Shown here in pieces: positions 1 through 8,756 of a stretch of 64,000 nt of DNA. Below the pieces are notes generated by a model. The model saw nothing but the letters and a program-made list of their open reading frames with translations, ran no database searches and was not told the DNA's origin. The translations under genes and the position numbers were made by a program. Source of the stretch: Linum tenue. Taxonomy: Eukaryota > Streptophyta > Magnoliopsida > Malpighiales > Linaceae. Location of the stretch: NCBI GenBank assembly GCA_946122785.1, contig CAMGYJ010000010.1:46831134-46895133 (forward strand). Direction: 5' to 3'. Positions within the stretch are counted from its first letter, which is position 1. Every line of letters starts with the position of its first letter.

Positions 1-1255
1 TTTTGCTGCCAGGACTCATTGGATTATGCACATAATTACAGTCTAGGAGATTGAATTTGGTCAGCACCTCCTTCACATACTTCTGCTGACTAATGAATAC
101 CCCAGATTCCCTCTGAATAACTTCAACTCCCAGGAAATAGTGCATCCTCCCCAGATCTGTCATCTCAAACTCTGATTGCATTGCCTGTTTGAATTCAGCA
201 ATCATCTCAGAGTTGTTGCTTGCATACATTAAATCATCCACATACAAGCTTAGGATTAGAATACTATTTCCAGTTTTCTTGATAAACAGTGTATGCTCAT
301 AGGGACTTCTCTCAAAACCAGACTTGATGAAGTAAGATTCTATCCTGTTGTACCAGGCCCTAGGAGCCTGTTTCAGGCCATAGAGAGCCTTGTGCAGCCT
401 GTATACTTTCCTTTCCTCCCCAGCAACCACAAATCCTGGTGGTTGCTCCACATAAACCTCTTCAGTAAGCTCACCATTGAGAAATGCACTTTTGACATCT
501 AATTGATAGATTGTAAGACCATGGTAAGCTGCTAAAGCCAAGAATGTTCTGATGGTGTCCCAACGAGCCACTGGAGCAAACACCTCTGTGTAATCAATAC
601 CTTCCTTCTGAGAATACCCCTTGGCCACAATTCTGGCCTTGAACTTGTCTATATTTCCATCTTCCTGCAACTTTGTCTTATACACCCACTTCAACCCAAT
701 AGCTTCAAAACCTGCTGGAAGCTCAGTCAAAGTCCAGGTATTATTCTTTTTGATGGAGTGCATTTCTTCCTGCATTGCTGCATTCCACTTAGGATCCAGC
801 ATTGCCTCCTCAAAGGTTTGAGGATCATCAGTTACAGCTACCATTGCCACCCAGTCAGTGGTAGTGAAACTCATGTCATAATTCTGGAAATGACTAGGCA
901 ACTTGCTGACCCTTTTTCCTAAACTGGTACTTGGGAGTCCCAAGGCACCTGTTCCCATGTCCACTTCATCCTCATTAATGATTTCATCACTTGTTAAGCC
1001 CCCTCCTGATCCTTCTGGTGTGACTGGAGTAGTGAGTTGTGGTGATTCTGGATTTGCAGGAACAACTGGCTCAGTCAAAATCTCAGTTTCATCTTCTGTG
1101 TCTGAATCAAACCAATCTCGATCACCTTCTTCCCAAAACAATTGTGTCTGAACAGGTTGCATCTCAGAATCCCATCTCCAACCTTTAGTTTCATCAAAAA
1201 CTACATCTCTGCTAACCACAACTTTTCTGGTGTTAGGGTTGTAGAGCTTGTAGGC
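1..1255 (-). pseudogene. copia pol, reverse transcriptase part (continues off the left edge)
   Basis: Translation of the minus strand from about 1255 downward stays open to base 1. It gives the copia RT block: the linker after integrase, an acidic linker, [52 protein letters not shown], and the catalytic YVDDLMYAS motif at about 222-246. RNase H is not reached. It is cut off from the integrase frame by the indel near 1255 and so would not be translated from the normal start. Confidence 0.85.
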
Positions 1256-2801
1256 TTTTTGACTCAGCTGATATGCCAATGAACTGGCATGGAATGCTTT
1301 TATCATCTAACTTTTTCCTCTGCTGGTCAGGCACATGCATGTATGCCACACAGCCAAAAACACGAAAGTGAGACACAGAGGGAGGACTACCAGACCACAA
1401 CTCTTGAGGTGTTTTACCTTGGTTTGCTGCTGTTGAACTCCTGTTCAAAACATGTGCTGTCCAAGCAACTGCTTCTGCCCAAAACACAGAAGGTACCTTC
1501 ATATCTGATAGCATACATCGTACCATATTCAGAACTGTTCTATTTTTCCTCTCAGCCACTCCATTTTGCTGGGGTGTTAAAGCTGCTGTCAGTTGTCTTT
1601 TAATTCCTGCTTCATCACATAACTCTTTGAATTCATTAAGCATGAACTCTCCTCCTCTGTCAGTTCTTAAACACTTGATCTGTGAACCAGTTTCTTGTTC
1701 AACCTGTGCCTTGTATTTCTTGAAGTATTCAAGAGTTTCAGACTTAGCAACCAGAAAATAGACCCACAACTTCCTGCTAAAGTCATCAGTCAAAGTGAGA
1801 ATATACTTTTTCCCACCATTTGAAACTGGTGTAATAGGTCCACAAAGATCAGAATGAATCAATTCCAACCTCTGACTTGCTCTCCAAGGACTCTTCTTGG
1901 GAAATGGTTTCCTGTGTTGTTTGCCAATGAGGCAAGTAGCACACACCTCCAGATCCCCCTTCAGTGCTGGTAAGTCTCTGACAAAACCTTTCTGCTGCAG
2001 CTGCTTGAGACCAACTGAATTCATATGACCAAATCGCCTATGCCATAATTCCAGTTCTTTCTCCTTCCTGTTAGTGATTTGAAAGCACTGAATTTCCTGA
2101 CTCTTTGGTTTATCATCAGGATGTATGACAAACATCCTATTTGATTTCATTTCAGTCTGCAACAATAGACCCTTTTCTTCATGGAAAATCTTGCAACTTG
2201 CATCCTTAAATAAGAATGCCAGGCCCTTCTCTTGCAATTGGCCAATGCTCAATAGATTGGTCTTAAGACCAGGAACATAAAACACATCACTTATCATCAT
2301 GTTCATGTTTGCTGCTTCAATCTTCACACTTCCTTTTGCTGCAACATCCAGTTTACTGTTATTACCAAGCCTAACATTTCCTGTAGAATTGGTAGTCAAC
2401 TCAGTAAACCACTTATTGTCTCCTGTCATATGGTTACTGCATCCTGAATCCAGGAACCACCAGTTCTCATGGCTATCTTGCTTAACATCTTCAAGTAATG
2501 CCATAAATCCTTGAGCTTCCTCCTCCAGTTCCATTTCATCTTCAGAGTCAACACATGCCATAAGAAGAACATCATCTTTCATGTCTCCCTGAGCCCTTGT
2601 CTGCACTTGACTGGAACTCGCATAATGTGCCTGCTGATCATTATACCAGTCAGGACATTCATACTTGTAATGACCTAACTTATGGCACTTGTAACACTCC
2701 ACAGCCTCTACCTCTGCCTCTTCCTCGACCTGGTCCATACCCTCTTCCCAGGCCTCTTCCTCCTCTTCCATAGTCATAGGAAGCCCTGAGAGCTTGATCA
2801 T
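1233..2801 (-). pseudogene. copia pol, protease and integrase part (frameshifted)
   Basis: Order along the frame: CCHC zinc knuckle (CYKCHKLGHYKYEC, about 2700-2658), aspartic protease active site (FLDSGCSNHMTG, about 2455), GAG-pre-integrase HHCC finger (LWHRRFGHMNS ... CATCLIGKQH), and integrase core with the D,D,E residues (SDLCGP near 1848; TDRGGEF near 1655; NGVAERKNRT near 1550). After the typical GISAESK stretch the frame switches and meets a stop (QALQP then TAA near 1233). The expected continuation ([20 protein letters not shown]) is found in another frame from about 1255, so a single-base deletion breaks the polyprotein between integrase and RT. Confidence 0.88.
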
Positions 2802-3438
2802 CCTCAGTCACCACTTTTGTAACCTTCATGCTGAACTTCTGCTCATGCACCAGAAGTGAACTTTGAAGTGCATCAACTGTTAGGGAATCAATATCTTTGG
2901 ATTCCTCAATGGAACAAACCACGTAGTTAAACCTTTCAGTTAAGGTTCTTAGTATTTTTTCAACTACCTTCCCATCAGACATATCCTCCCCACAGTTCCT
3001 CATAGTGTTAGCTATCAACATGACTCTACCAAAGTATTCAGAGATAGTTTCTCCTTCTTTCATCTCTAGCAATTCAAAATTCCTTCTAAGTACCTGAAGT
3101 TGAGCCTTCTGAACTCGAGCACTCCCTTGGAACTTTTCTTTCATTGACTCCCACAGTTCCCTGGCAGTTCCCTTCTTTGCAATAGTCTTCAGAAGAGTTC
3201 TGTCAATAGAACTGAATAGGTAGTTCTTAGCTTTGAGATCCTTCAGTCTCAGATCATCCAGAGTTTTTTGTTGAGTTGCTGTGAGTTCTTCTCCTTCAGC
3301 AGGTTCCCTGATTCCTGGACTGATAACAGTCCAATACTCCTTAGACCTCAGTAGATTTTCCATAAGCAAGGTCCAGTGCTCATAGTCTCCATCAAATTTT
3401 GGAATGCAGACTTGAGCAGCACTGCCATTATCACCCAT
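2680..3438 (-). CDS. copia Gag (UBN2-type capsid domain)
   Basis: This encodes the capsid-like Gag of the copia element. The open frame starts at an ATG (MGDNGSAAQ) at 3438; the frame is open slightly further upstream but without an ATG. The protein has the hallmarks of the plant retrotransposon gag-polypeptide (UBN2) family: an N-terminal FDGDYEHW motif, a LWESMKEKFQG block, and then a Gly/Arg-rich tail (RGRGRGRG). The tail runs out of frame just before the CCHC zinc knuckle, which lies in another frame. This is a probable one-base indel near 2700, because copia Gag and Pol are normally one reading frame. The product would therefore end at a nonsense tail (VLQVP). Confidence 0.85.
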   Translation of the reverse strand: MGDNGSAAQVCIPKFDGDYEHWTLLMENLLRSKEYWTVISPGIREPAEGEELTATQQKTLDDLRLKDLKAKNYLFSSIDRTLLKTIAKKGTARELWESMKEKFQGSARVQKAQLQVLRRNFELLEMKEGETISEYFGRVMLIANTMRNCGEDMSDGKVVEKILRTLTERFNYVVCSIEESKDIDSLTVDALQSSLLVHEQKFSMKVTKVVTEDDQALRASYDYGRGGRGLGRGYGPGRGRGRGRGCGVLQVP

Positions 3439-3593
3439 CGCGTTCTGTTGCAGAATCAACAGATCTCACTCCCCAGTTTACCCTGTAAACAACCTCACAA
3501 ATAATCTCTCGTGTTTCCCTGATCCCAGATTATTTGAAGCTTTCTCTCAATCTCTCTTTCCTGCACAACTCGTGGTTACAGCTTGCTTTGAGT

Positions 3594-3605
3594 GCTCTGA
3601 TACCA
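3594..3605 (-). other. copia primer-binding site (initiator tRNA-Met type)
   Basis: On the minus strand the sequence is TGGTATCAGAGC, the standard Ty1/copia PBS complementary to initiator tRNA-Met. It sits three bases after the LTR end (LTR ...CACA, then TTG, then PBS). Confidence 0.9.
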
Positions 3606-3608
3606 CAA

Positions 3609-3984
3609 TGTGAAAACTCAGAGAATTGCAAACTGACAACTTTCATTAGAGTGCAACTGCAACCCTTAAATACACTGTGGGAATTAAGCCGACAGTTCAG
3701 ACTTTCACCACTAACTACACAACCTGGAAATCAGCAACATGATCTCCATAATCAACTACACAGCTTAACTGCTAGCAGGACCTAAATAACACTAAACAAG
3801 ACTCAAGTACCAAAACAGAAAATATCCAATCGACAAACACATAGACTAAACTCAGCAATACGACACCGTCTTATTTAGCTAGACTCCCATTTGAACTTTG
3901 GCGCCAAGACCAATCCTTCTCCTGCTCGGATTCGGATTACTCAGCAACTGCAGCTCGACTTCTTCTCCAACAAAACTAGCAACA
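3609..3984 (-). repeat. copia 5' LTR
   Basis: On the plus strand it starts with TG right after the PBS (3609). Its other end is a CA at either 3972 or 3984; in element orientation these are TGTTGGAGAAG or TGTTGCTAGTT, and I cannot decide between them without the other LTR. A TATA-like TATTTAAG lies inside on the minus strand. The far side abuts a duplicated host promoter block. Confidence 0.75.
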
Positions 3985-4020
3985 AAAATTAGATTACAAG
4001 TCCACCCTTCCATTTTGTAG

Positions 4021-4027
4021 TATAAAA
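4021..4027 (+). promoter_or_regulatory. TATA box of the broken group B gene
   Basis: TATAAAA lies in the context CCACCCTTCCATTTTGTAG, which is nearly identical to the block upstream of the intact group B gene at 15657. Most of the leader and signal-peptide DNA that should follow is missing. Confidence 0.65.
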
Positions 4028-4068
4028 TACCATCTGAAGAAATAGACTGGCCGGCCTTCATTCACGAA

Positions 4069-4451
4069 AACGTCGTCGTTAAATGCGATCCAGACCTAAC
4101 TTTCTTCTCGAATCTCTGCGGCGCAGAGCACGACGTACGTCGGATCCATCAGAAAGGATCAAGCCAGGAGGCTCACAAAAACGACGCCGTCGAATACGCG
4201 TCGCCGTTGATCAGCCAGGCATGCGGCGGGACTTGGGAGGAGCCGGCCATGCATGTACTATAGGGCAACGTGTTCAACGACGTCCACCTCTCCGGCGGAT
4301 TGCGCCGCTTGTGTTGCCTATGCGGCGGGCGGACCAGTTGGTGAATCAGAACGTGTGCGACGACCAATGGGGCGCACAGATCACGTTTGCCGGTTGTTTC
4401 CTGAGGTTCGAGACGTATAAAATAGAAGAATGTCCGCCGCACCCGCGATAA
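4069..4451 (+). pseudogene. ginkbilobin-2/DUF26 secreted protein relic, group B
   Basis: Nucleotide and pieced protein similarity to the genes at 15657 and 22571 is obvious. It runs from the end of the signal peptide (VVVK, then DPDLT) to the C-terminal DDQWGAQITFAGCFLRFETY block. The reading frame changes at least twice. The DPDLTFFSNLCG start, the RKDQARRLT segment and the C-terminal block are in different frames, and in-frame stops occur in the middle. The signal-peptide coding sequence is deleted, since the TATA box is only about 50 bp from the remnant of residue 20 or so. The copia LTR sits just upstream. It is a dead gene with a well-preserved 3' end. Confidence 0.85.
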
Positions 4452-5327
4452 GATGGAAAACTGGTCGGATTCGAATCGTCGGAAGTTTATTCTGTGCTAT
4501 GTGTTTTCTGTTAACTTTGGTATTGTACTTTGTGATTTGTCGATTTCTGGTATTTTAATCAAATTCTTGGTGACGTTCCTCATATTGCATCAATCGACGC
4601 CAATTAATATATGTAGAAGTAATTTAATTAGTTAATACCTGTGGAATTCATTTGCAAATTTCATATAAATTCCTTTGCAAATTCCATATCAATTCCTCGG
4701 AATTGCTACTAGTTCCAATTACATAGAATTCAAAATTTAGAATTGAGAATGAATTCCTATAAATACCAAACACAAAAAGATTTCATTTCAAAATGAATTA
4801 CTCAAAAATTATGGAATTCATTTATACCAAACGGTATGTAAGAGATCGGAAGGATGCAAAATCTTCCCCTATTGGAGGAACACATGCTGAGGCATAATAT
4901 TCGTCCGGCGCCTTTAATAATGAATAGATAACGATTGATTACATTTATATATAGGGGTCGTTTGGTTTTGGTGATAGTTTGGTCGTGATAGTTACAATGC
5001 ATGCAATGTCCCCAATACATGCAAAACTGCCTCCTTCTAACAGCAACCTCACACGACAAGTAAACAAACACCAGCACATAAGAATCACCGTTCATAGATA
5101 ATTGTAACGAAATGAAATACGAGTCTTTACATAAGAAACTACCAGACACATCTGAAGAAATACGAACGCGCCGACTTGGTCAACTCAAAAATCGCAAATT
5201 CGAATATCTTAAATAGCACCTCCAGACCTAAAGAATTATTATAAAATCGAGCCGGTTGCCTCGAGATTCTACGTTGCTATTATTTCTAATCATAAAAGAT
5301 TCTTACCCTTCCATTCGGCTGCAGAGC
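4452..5327. other. AT-rich intergenic DNA with MITE-like pieces and a duplicated upstream block
   Basis: No gene seen. Bases 4640-4830 are rich in repeated GGAATTCATTTG/TTTATACCAAAC motifs typical of small foldback elements. Bases 4955-5150 begin with GGGGTCGTTTGGTTTTGGTG, a common plant MITE end, but I could not find a clean partner. Bases 4834-4945 and 5214-5327 match 13565-13680 and 14085-14180, the DNA upstream of the paralogous gene at 14230, so the promoter was duplicated with the gene. Confidence 0.6.
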
Positions 5328-5339
5328 ATATATATAAAA
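5328..5339 (+). promoter_or_regulatory. TATA box of the group A gene at 5394
   Basis: ATATATATAAAA lies about 60 bp before the ATG and is preceded by CCATTCGGCTG, a motif shared with the promoters at 14183 and 31198. Confidence 0.7.
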
Positions 5340-5393
5340 ACCGACCAACAGCGAGCCTAGCTACAAAACGCAACTAATCAAAAACACTTCATC

Positions 5394-5828
5394 ATGCCTT
5401 CTTTCGTTCCTACAATATTCCTCCTCCTCTTTTCAGCGACCACCGTCGTCGTCGTCGTCAGAAGCGGCGGCTACAACGGAGACTACCTGCTAGGTTACTG
5501 CAGCCCCAACAGATTCGTGTACTCCACTGCCAACTTGATCGAAAAAGATAGAGTCGTGAACGAGGCGATGTCTGGCACGTACGGCGGCGGCCAGGAGGAG
5601 AAGCAGGAGAAATGTGCATTTTCAACATCCGGCGGCGGCGGCGGCGGCGGGGGCTCCTTTTTCTGTGCTTATGCTTTCTGCAGGTCGCTGTCTGGCGACG
5701 ACTGCCGGGATTGTCTAAACGACGCCGAATCGCAGCTGGGGAGCAGGTACTGCAGGGATCGGGATGGAGGGCAGCTGCTTCTGATGGACTGCTTCTTGCG
5801 CTACGAGACATATCAATTCTGCACCTAG
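5394..5828 (+). CDS. secreted single-domain ginkbilobin-2/DUF26 cysteine-rich protein, group A
   Basis: A 144-aa intronless protein. Residues 1 to about 24 are a signal peptide whose hydrophobic core ends in a valine run coded by a GTC repeat, so the product should enter the apoplast. The mature domain has nine Cys (36, 74, 91, 96, 104, 107, 120, 133, 143). The family hallmark C-X8-C-X2-C appears as C96-X7-C104-X2-C107, one residue short. The C-terminus MDCFLRYETYQFC is the standard end of the fold. A run of eight glycines (80-87), coded by GGC repeats, sits in the loop before the motif. Closest relative in the window is 14230. By family it is a likely antifungal or defence protein; activity is not shown here. 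Confidence 0.9.
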   Translation: MPSFVPTIFLLLFSATTVVVVVRSGGYNGDYLLGYCSPNRFVYSTANLIEKDRVVNEAMSGTYGGGQEEKQEKCAFSTSGGGGGGGGSFFCAYAFCRSLSGDDCRDCLNDAESQLGSRYCRDRDGGQLLLMDCFLRYETYQFCT

Positions 5829-6339
5829 CTGGGGAAGAAAACAAGAACATATTCACTATACTCGAGAAGATACATAATAGAGAGATTGAGGGAGACCTCA
5901 CAGAAGTTACAGTCGATGACAGGAAATCTATCTTCACGTACCCCAAACATTAGAAATATCCGTGATTTTCATTATAAGACTAAGAAACAAATCATAATAA
6001 TATGATAAGTGCGGCTAAATTATTGGAGAAATTGAGGTTTTCACTAATTAGCTATTTTATTATTGCTAAAATATGATGTAATAAAAGGGAAAATCCTAAG
6101 TATTTTGACTAAAATTTACATGTACACTTTCGGCAAGAGTGGGTCGAGAATGAGGAGAGGGTCAGAGCAGGTCGGGTCGATAAGAGTAGCCATACTCGTC
6201 CTGTCCAGCTCCAAAACAAACCAAACAGAATGGATAGAATTGGTTAGATCGAAATTGTCATCCCTAATCTAACACAACATCGAGCTAAAATTGTTACTCA
6301 CTATTCATGCGAAACAATTATTTCAATTTTAATTGCAAG
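5829..6339. other. intergenic, no gene seen
   Basis: 3' flank of the gene at 5394. It is AT-rich with no open frame of credible coding quality. The first part (to about 5950) is similar to 14870-14960 downstream of the paralogue at 14230. Confidence 0.5.
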
Positions 6340-6787
6340 TAGGGGTGGCTATACGGTCTGGTCCGATTAAATTGACCTAAATTGATCTGGTCCAGTCGGG
6401 TCTTTTTGAAAATATAAGGAACAAAGATTGGATTGGATACAGTCCGGTTTTGATCTGGTCCGGTCCCAATTCAGTCTTGATTTTATATTGAGCTTGTGGG
6501 GATTTGAGTGGCCTAAGGCCTGAAAGGGTGAAGAGTTGGTTATATTTTGTACTAAGTGCAAAGGTTTGTGAACGTTTTTGCAAATTACCCTTAAATTTTG
6601 GGTGTTGAGCTCTCTTATCCGGTATTTATCCAGTTTTCGATCCGATCCCAAACGCTTTTTAACCTCAAATCTAAGCCCAAAGATGGGATTGGATTGTTTA
6701 CTATCCGGTCCCTGTTCGGTCTCGGTCCGGGTTATACGGTCCAATTTTGGATAAAACCAAAACACCCGGACCAAATAGCCAGCCCTA
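6340..6787. mobile_element. hAT-type MITE
   Basis: The ends are TAGGGGTGGCTAT and ATAGCCAGCCCTA, forming imperfect terminal inverted repeats of the TAGGGxTGGC hAT type. The subterminal parts repeat GGTC(T/C)GGTCC and its complement. Flanks ATTGCAAG (6332-6339) and ATCGCCAG (6788-6795) are a decayed 8-bp target-site duplication (6 of 8). Open frames crossing it on both strands have no coding signal. Confidence 0.8.
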
Positions 6788-6862
6788 ATCGCCAGGCCCT
6801 TGATAGTGAACAAAATAGATTCTAAAAAGAATGATACAAAATTGCGATCCACCCCTCTAAAA

Positions 6863-6930
6863 TGTCTTATTTACAAATTCCACCCTTGCATTGTGTAGTA
6901 TATAAATTGCACACCGATGAACCAACTAGT
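6863..6930 (+). promoter_or_regulatory. orphan group B promoter without a gene
   Basis: The block TCTTATTTACAAATTCCACC, then a TATATAAATTG box at about 6899-6910 and GAACCAACTAGTA, matches the promoter and leader of the group B gene at 15541-15605 nearly base for base. Instead of a coding sequence it is followed by a SINE-like fragment and the 7373-13353 retroelement. No ginkbilobin coding sequence follows on either side of that insertion. Confidence 0.7.
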
Positions 6931-6935
6931 AGAAG

Positions 6936-7222
6936 AGTGATATAAGATTCATAATTAACATTCTTTCAATAACTTGAATTACAATGACCAAATGATTTAT
7001 GATATGATATTAAAACTGGCTTGATCAAGTGGTCGTCTGTTCGAATTTTCAAAACGATATTAATAGTTAATTTAAGCACAATGGATGGCAGGCTTGTACA
7101 AACTATACAAACTTCAATCATGCAATTTGGTCAAGTGTTCATGTACGTGTTCGAATCTTCTCAACTAGTTTGAGAGTATGTGTAAGAAAATGATATAAGA
7201 TCCATAATTAACGTTCTAATTT
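6936..7222 (+). repeat. SINE-like fragments (two tandem partial copies)
   Basis: Two copies start with GATATAAGATTCATAATTAAC or a close variant. They carry a box-B-like core (GTCTGTTCGAATTTTC near 7045; GTGTTCGAATCTTC near 7148) after a TTGATCAAGTGGTC or TTTGGTCAAGTG box-A-like part. The same arrangement recurs at about 13.9, 17.5, 24.7 and 60.9 kb. Confidence 0.5.
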
Positions 7223-7372
7223 CTTGTTCCAATTTGTGCTAGAATATATCGAACAAGGGTTTCATACAGTAGTATTACAGACTTAAAACAAAAAAGATAT
7301 AGTCCGTTAAAATTTATATAAAAAAGATTAGAGACATTCCGTAAATAATTTATAAGATACTAATATAGCAGG

Positions 7373-8490
7373 TGTTTCCTCGGAAAAATCAAATGCCACC
7401 GCCGGTGCCGAATTCGTTCCCGGCGATGTTGATTTGATATTTCACGGTGGAAAATCTTGCGGTGCCGATTGAACGGATGCACCACTATCTTCTGACCAAA
7501 TACCACCGCCGGCGTGCCAAACGACGATGTTGATTTGATCGAATTGATGCGCCACTGACTTCTAATCAAGACGACTGTGACTACGGTTCACACCTCTCCA
7601 AACTACGTTCGAACGAGGGTGTTTGAGTTTTTGAGGAATCTACGCTACAACTACTCCTATGGAGATTCCTGTTGAGAGCTCCGCGACTACGCTACGACTA
7701 TGACTATGGAGATCCTTCCTGGAAGGAGAGCTCCGCGAAGGAGTTACAGAGAAAAAGATAAGTTTGACAGAGTTGTTTTGTGTTGATTTTTGGTTCTCCC
7801 CTCTCTCTCCTTGCTCCGGTGATTTTATCTGAAGTCACTTGCGTAGTCTTCACGCCCCGTAGAACTGCTTCCTCAACCGCTCCGTTGTGAAATCCCACGT
7901 GCCTCAACTGCCTTGATCTCCTCTTTCTGCTTTGCGTAAAAATCACGTGCCATCGAAACCGCTCCTGTTTGCAGAAACTTGGCGAAACGACATTGAGTCA
8001 AATCCTACAACCTTGTCCATGCAACGATGTCGTTTCACCAATACCGCGGCATCACCTTTCACTAATCGATGCTGACAAACAATGTCGTTTTCCATTCCGC
8101 GACATTGTTTCTTTTTCCACCAAACGGCACCGTTGTGCTTGCCAGGCCTCGCCAAAATCCAAACCATTGTGGTATGGTTTTTAACTAAACGACACCGCTT
8201 AGTGATACTGCGGCGTTGTTGATGCCTTAAACGGTGTCGTTTTTAACTGAGCAGCACCGCTTGATTCTACCTGCGGCATCGTTTTAACATTAAACGACTC
8301 CGCTTCCAGCCTTGCGGTATCGTTTTCTTTCCCAACCAGCTCCGTTTGTTTTTTTCTTCCGCGACACTGTTTATTATTAAACACTGTCGTTTGCTAATCC
8401 GCGGTACCGTTGGGCCTACTCGCGGTACCGTTTTTAATTCCGCGGCACCGTTTTAGCTCTCCGCGGTGCCGCTTCTCCCCTTCCCACAAG

Positions 8491-8528
<38 letters not shown>

Positions 8529-8756
8529 CTCCTTTTCCAACACCAATACCAAACGCGCGGCCCACATCTTGTTTCCCGGTAAACGGTGCCGTTTCTAGTA
8601 TCGCGGTACCGCTGAGCCTCCTTGCGGTACCGTTTTAACTCTCCGCGGTGCCGCTTGTCTCCAAACGACACCGTTTTTTACCCGCGGTATCGAATTAAAT
8701 GCCGAGACTAATTAATACGGCATTTAATTAATCCAAATTAATTTTAGGTGTAAACA
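7373..8756 (-). repeat. LTR (3' LTR in element orientation)
   Basis: Begins TGTTTCCTCGG and ends TTAGGTGTAAACA on the plus strand. Bases 7985-8690 contain many copies of a degenerate motif around CGGTACCG/AAACGACACCGTTT (see findings). An (AAT)n tract at about 8492-8525 is longer by one unit than in the partner LTR. Confidence 0.93.

Larger units (their letters stand above)
1..3984 (-). mobile_element. Ty1/copia LTR retrotransposon, 5' LTR and most of the coding region, runs off the left edge
   Basis: Read on the minus strand the order is 5' LTR (about 3984-3609), primer-binding site (3605-3594), gag, zinc knuckle, protease, integrase and reverse transcriptase, which is the Ty1/copia order (integrase before RT). 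The coding region is split by at least two frame changes, near 2700 and near 1255, so this copy is not autonomous. The RNase H part and the 3' LTR lie beyond base 1, so the target-site duplication cannot be checked. The LTR ends only some 35-50 bp upstream of the TATA box of a broken ginkbilobin-like gene, so the element landed in that gene's promoter. Confidence 0.93.

Noticed and set aside
6367..6852. 161-aa minus-strand frame
   Set aside because: Lies across a hAT MITE and is built from its GGTCC repeats; no domain.
7360..8671. Short frames repeated identically at 7.4-8.7 and 12.0-13.3 kb
   Set aside because: They are the two LTRs of one element, not duplicated genes.
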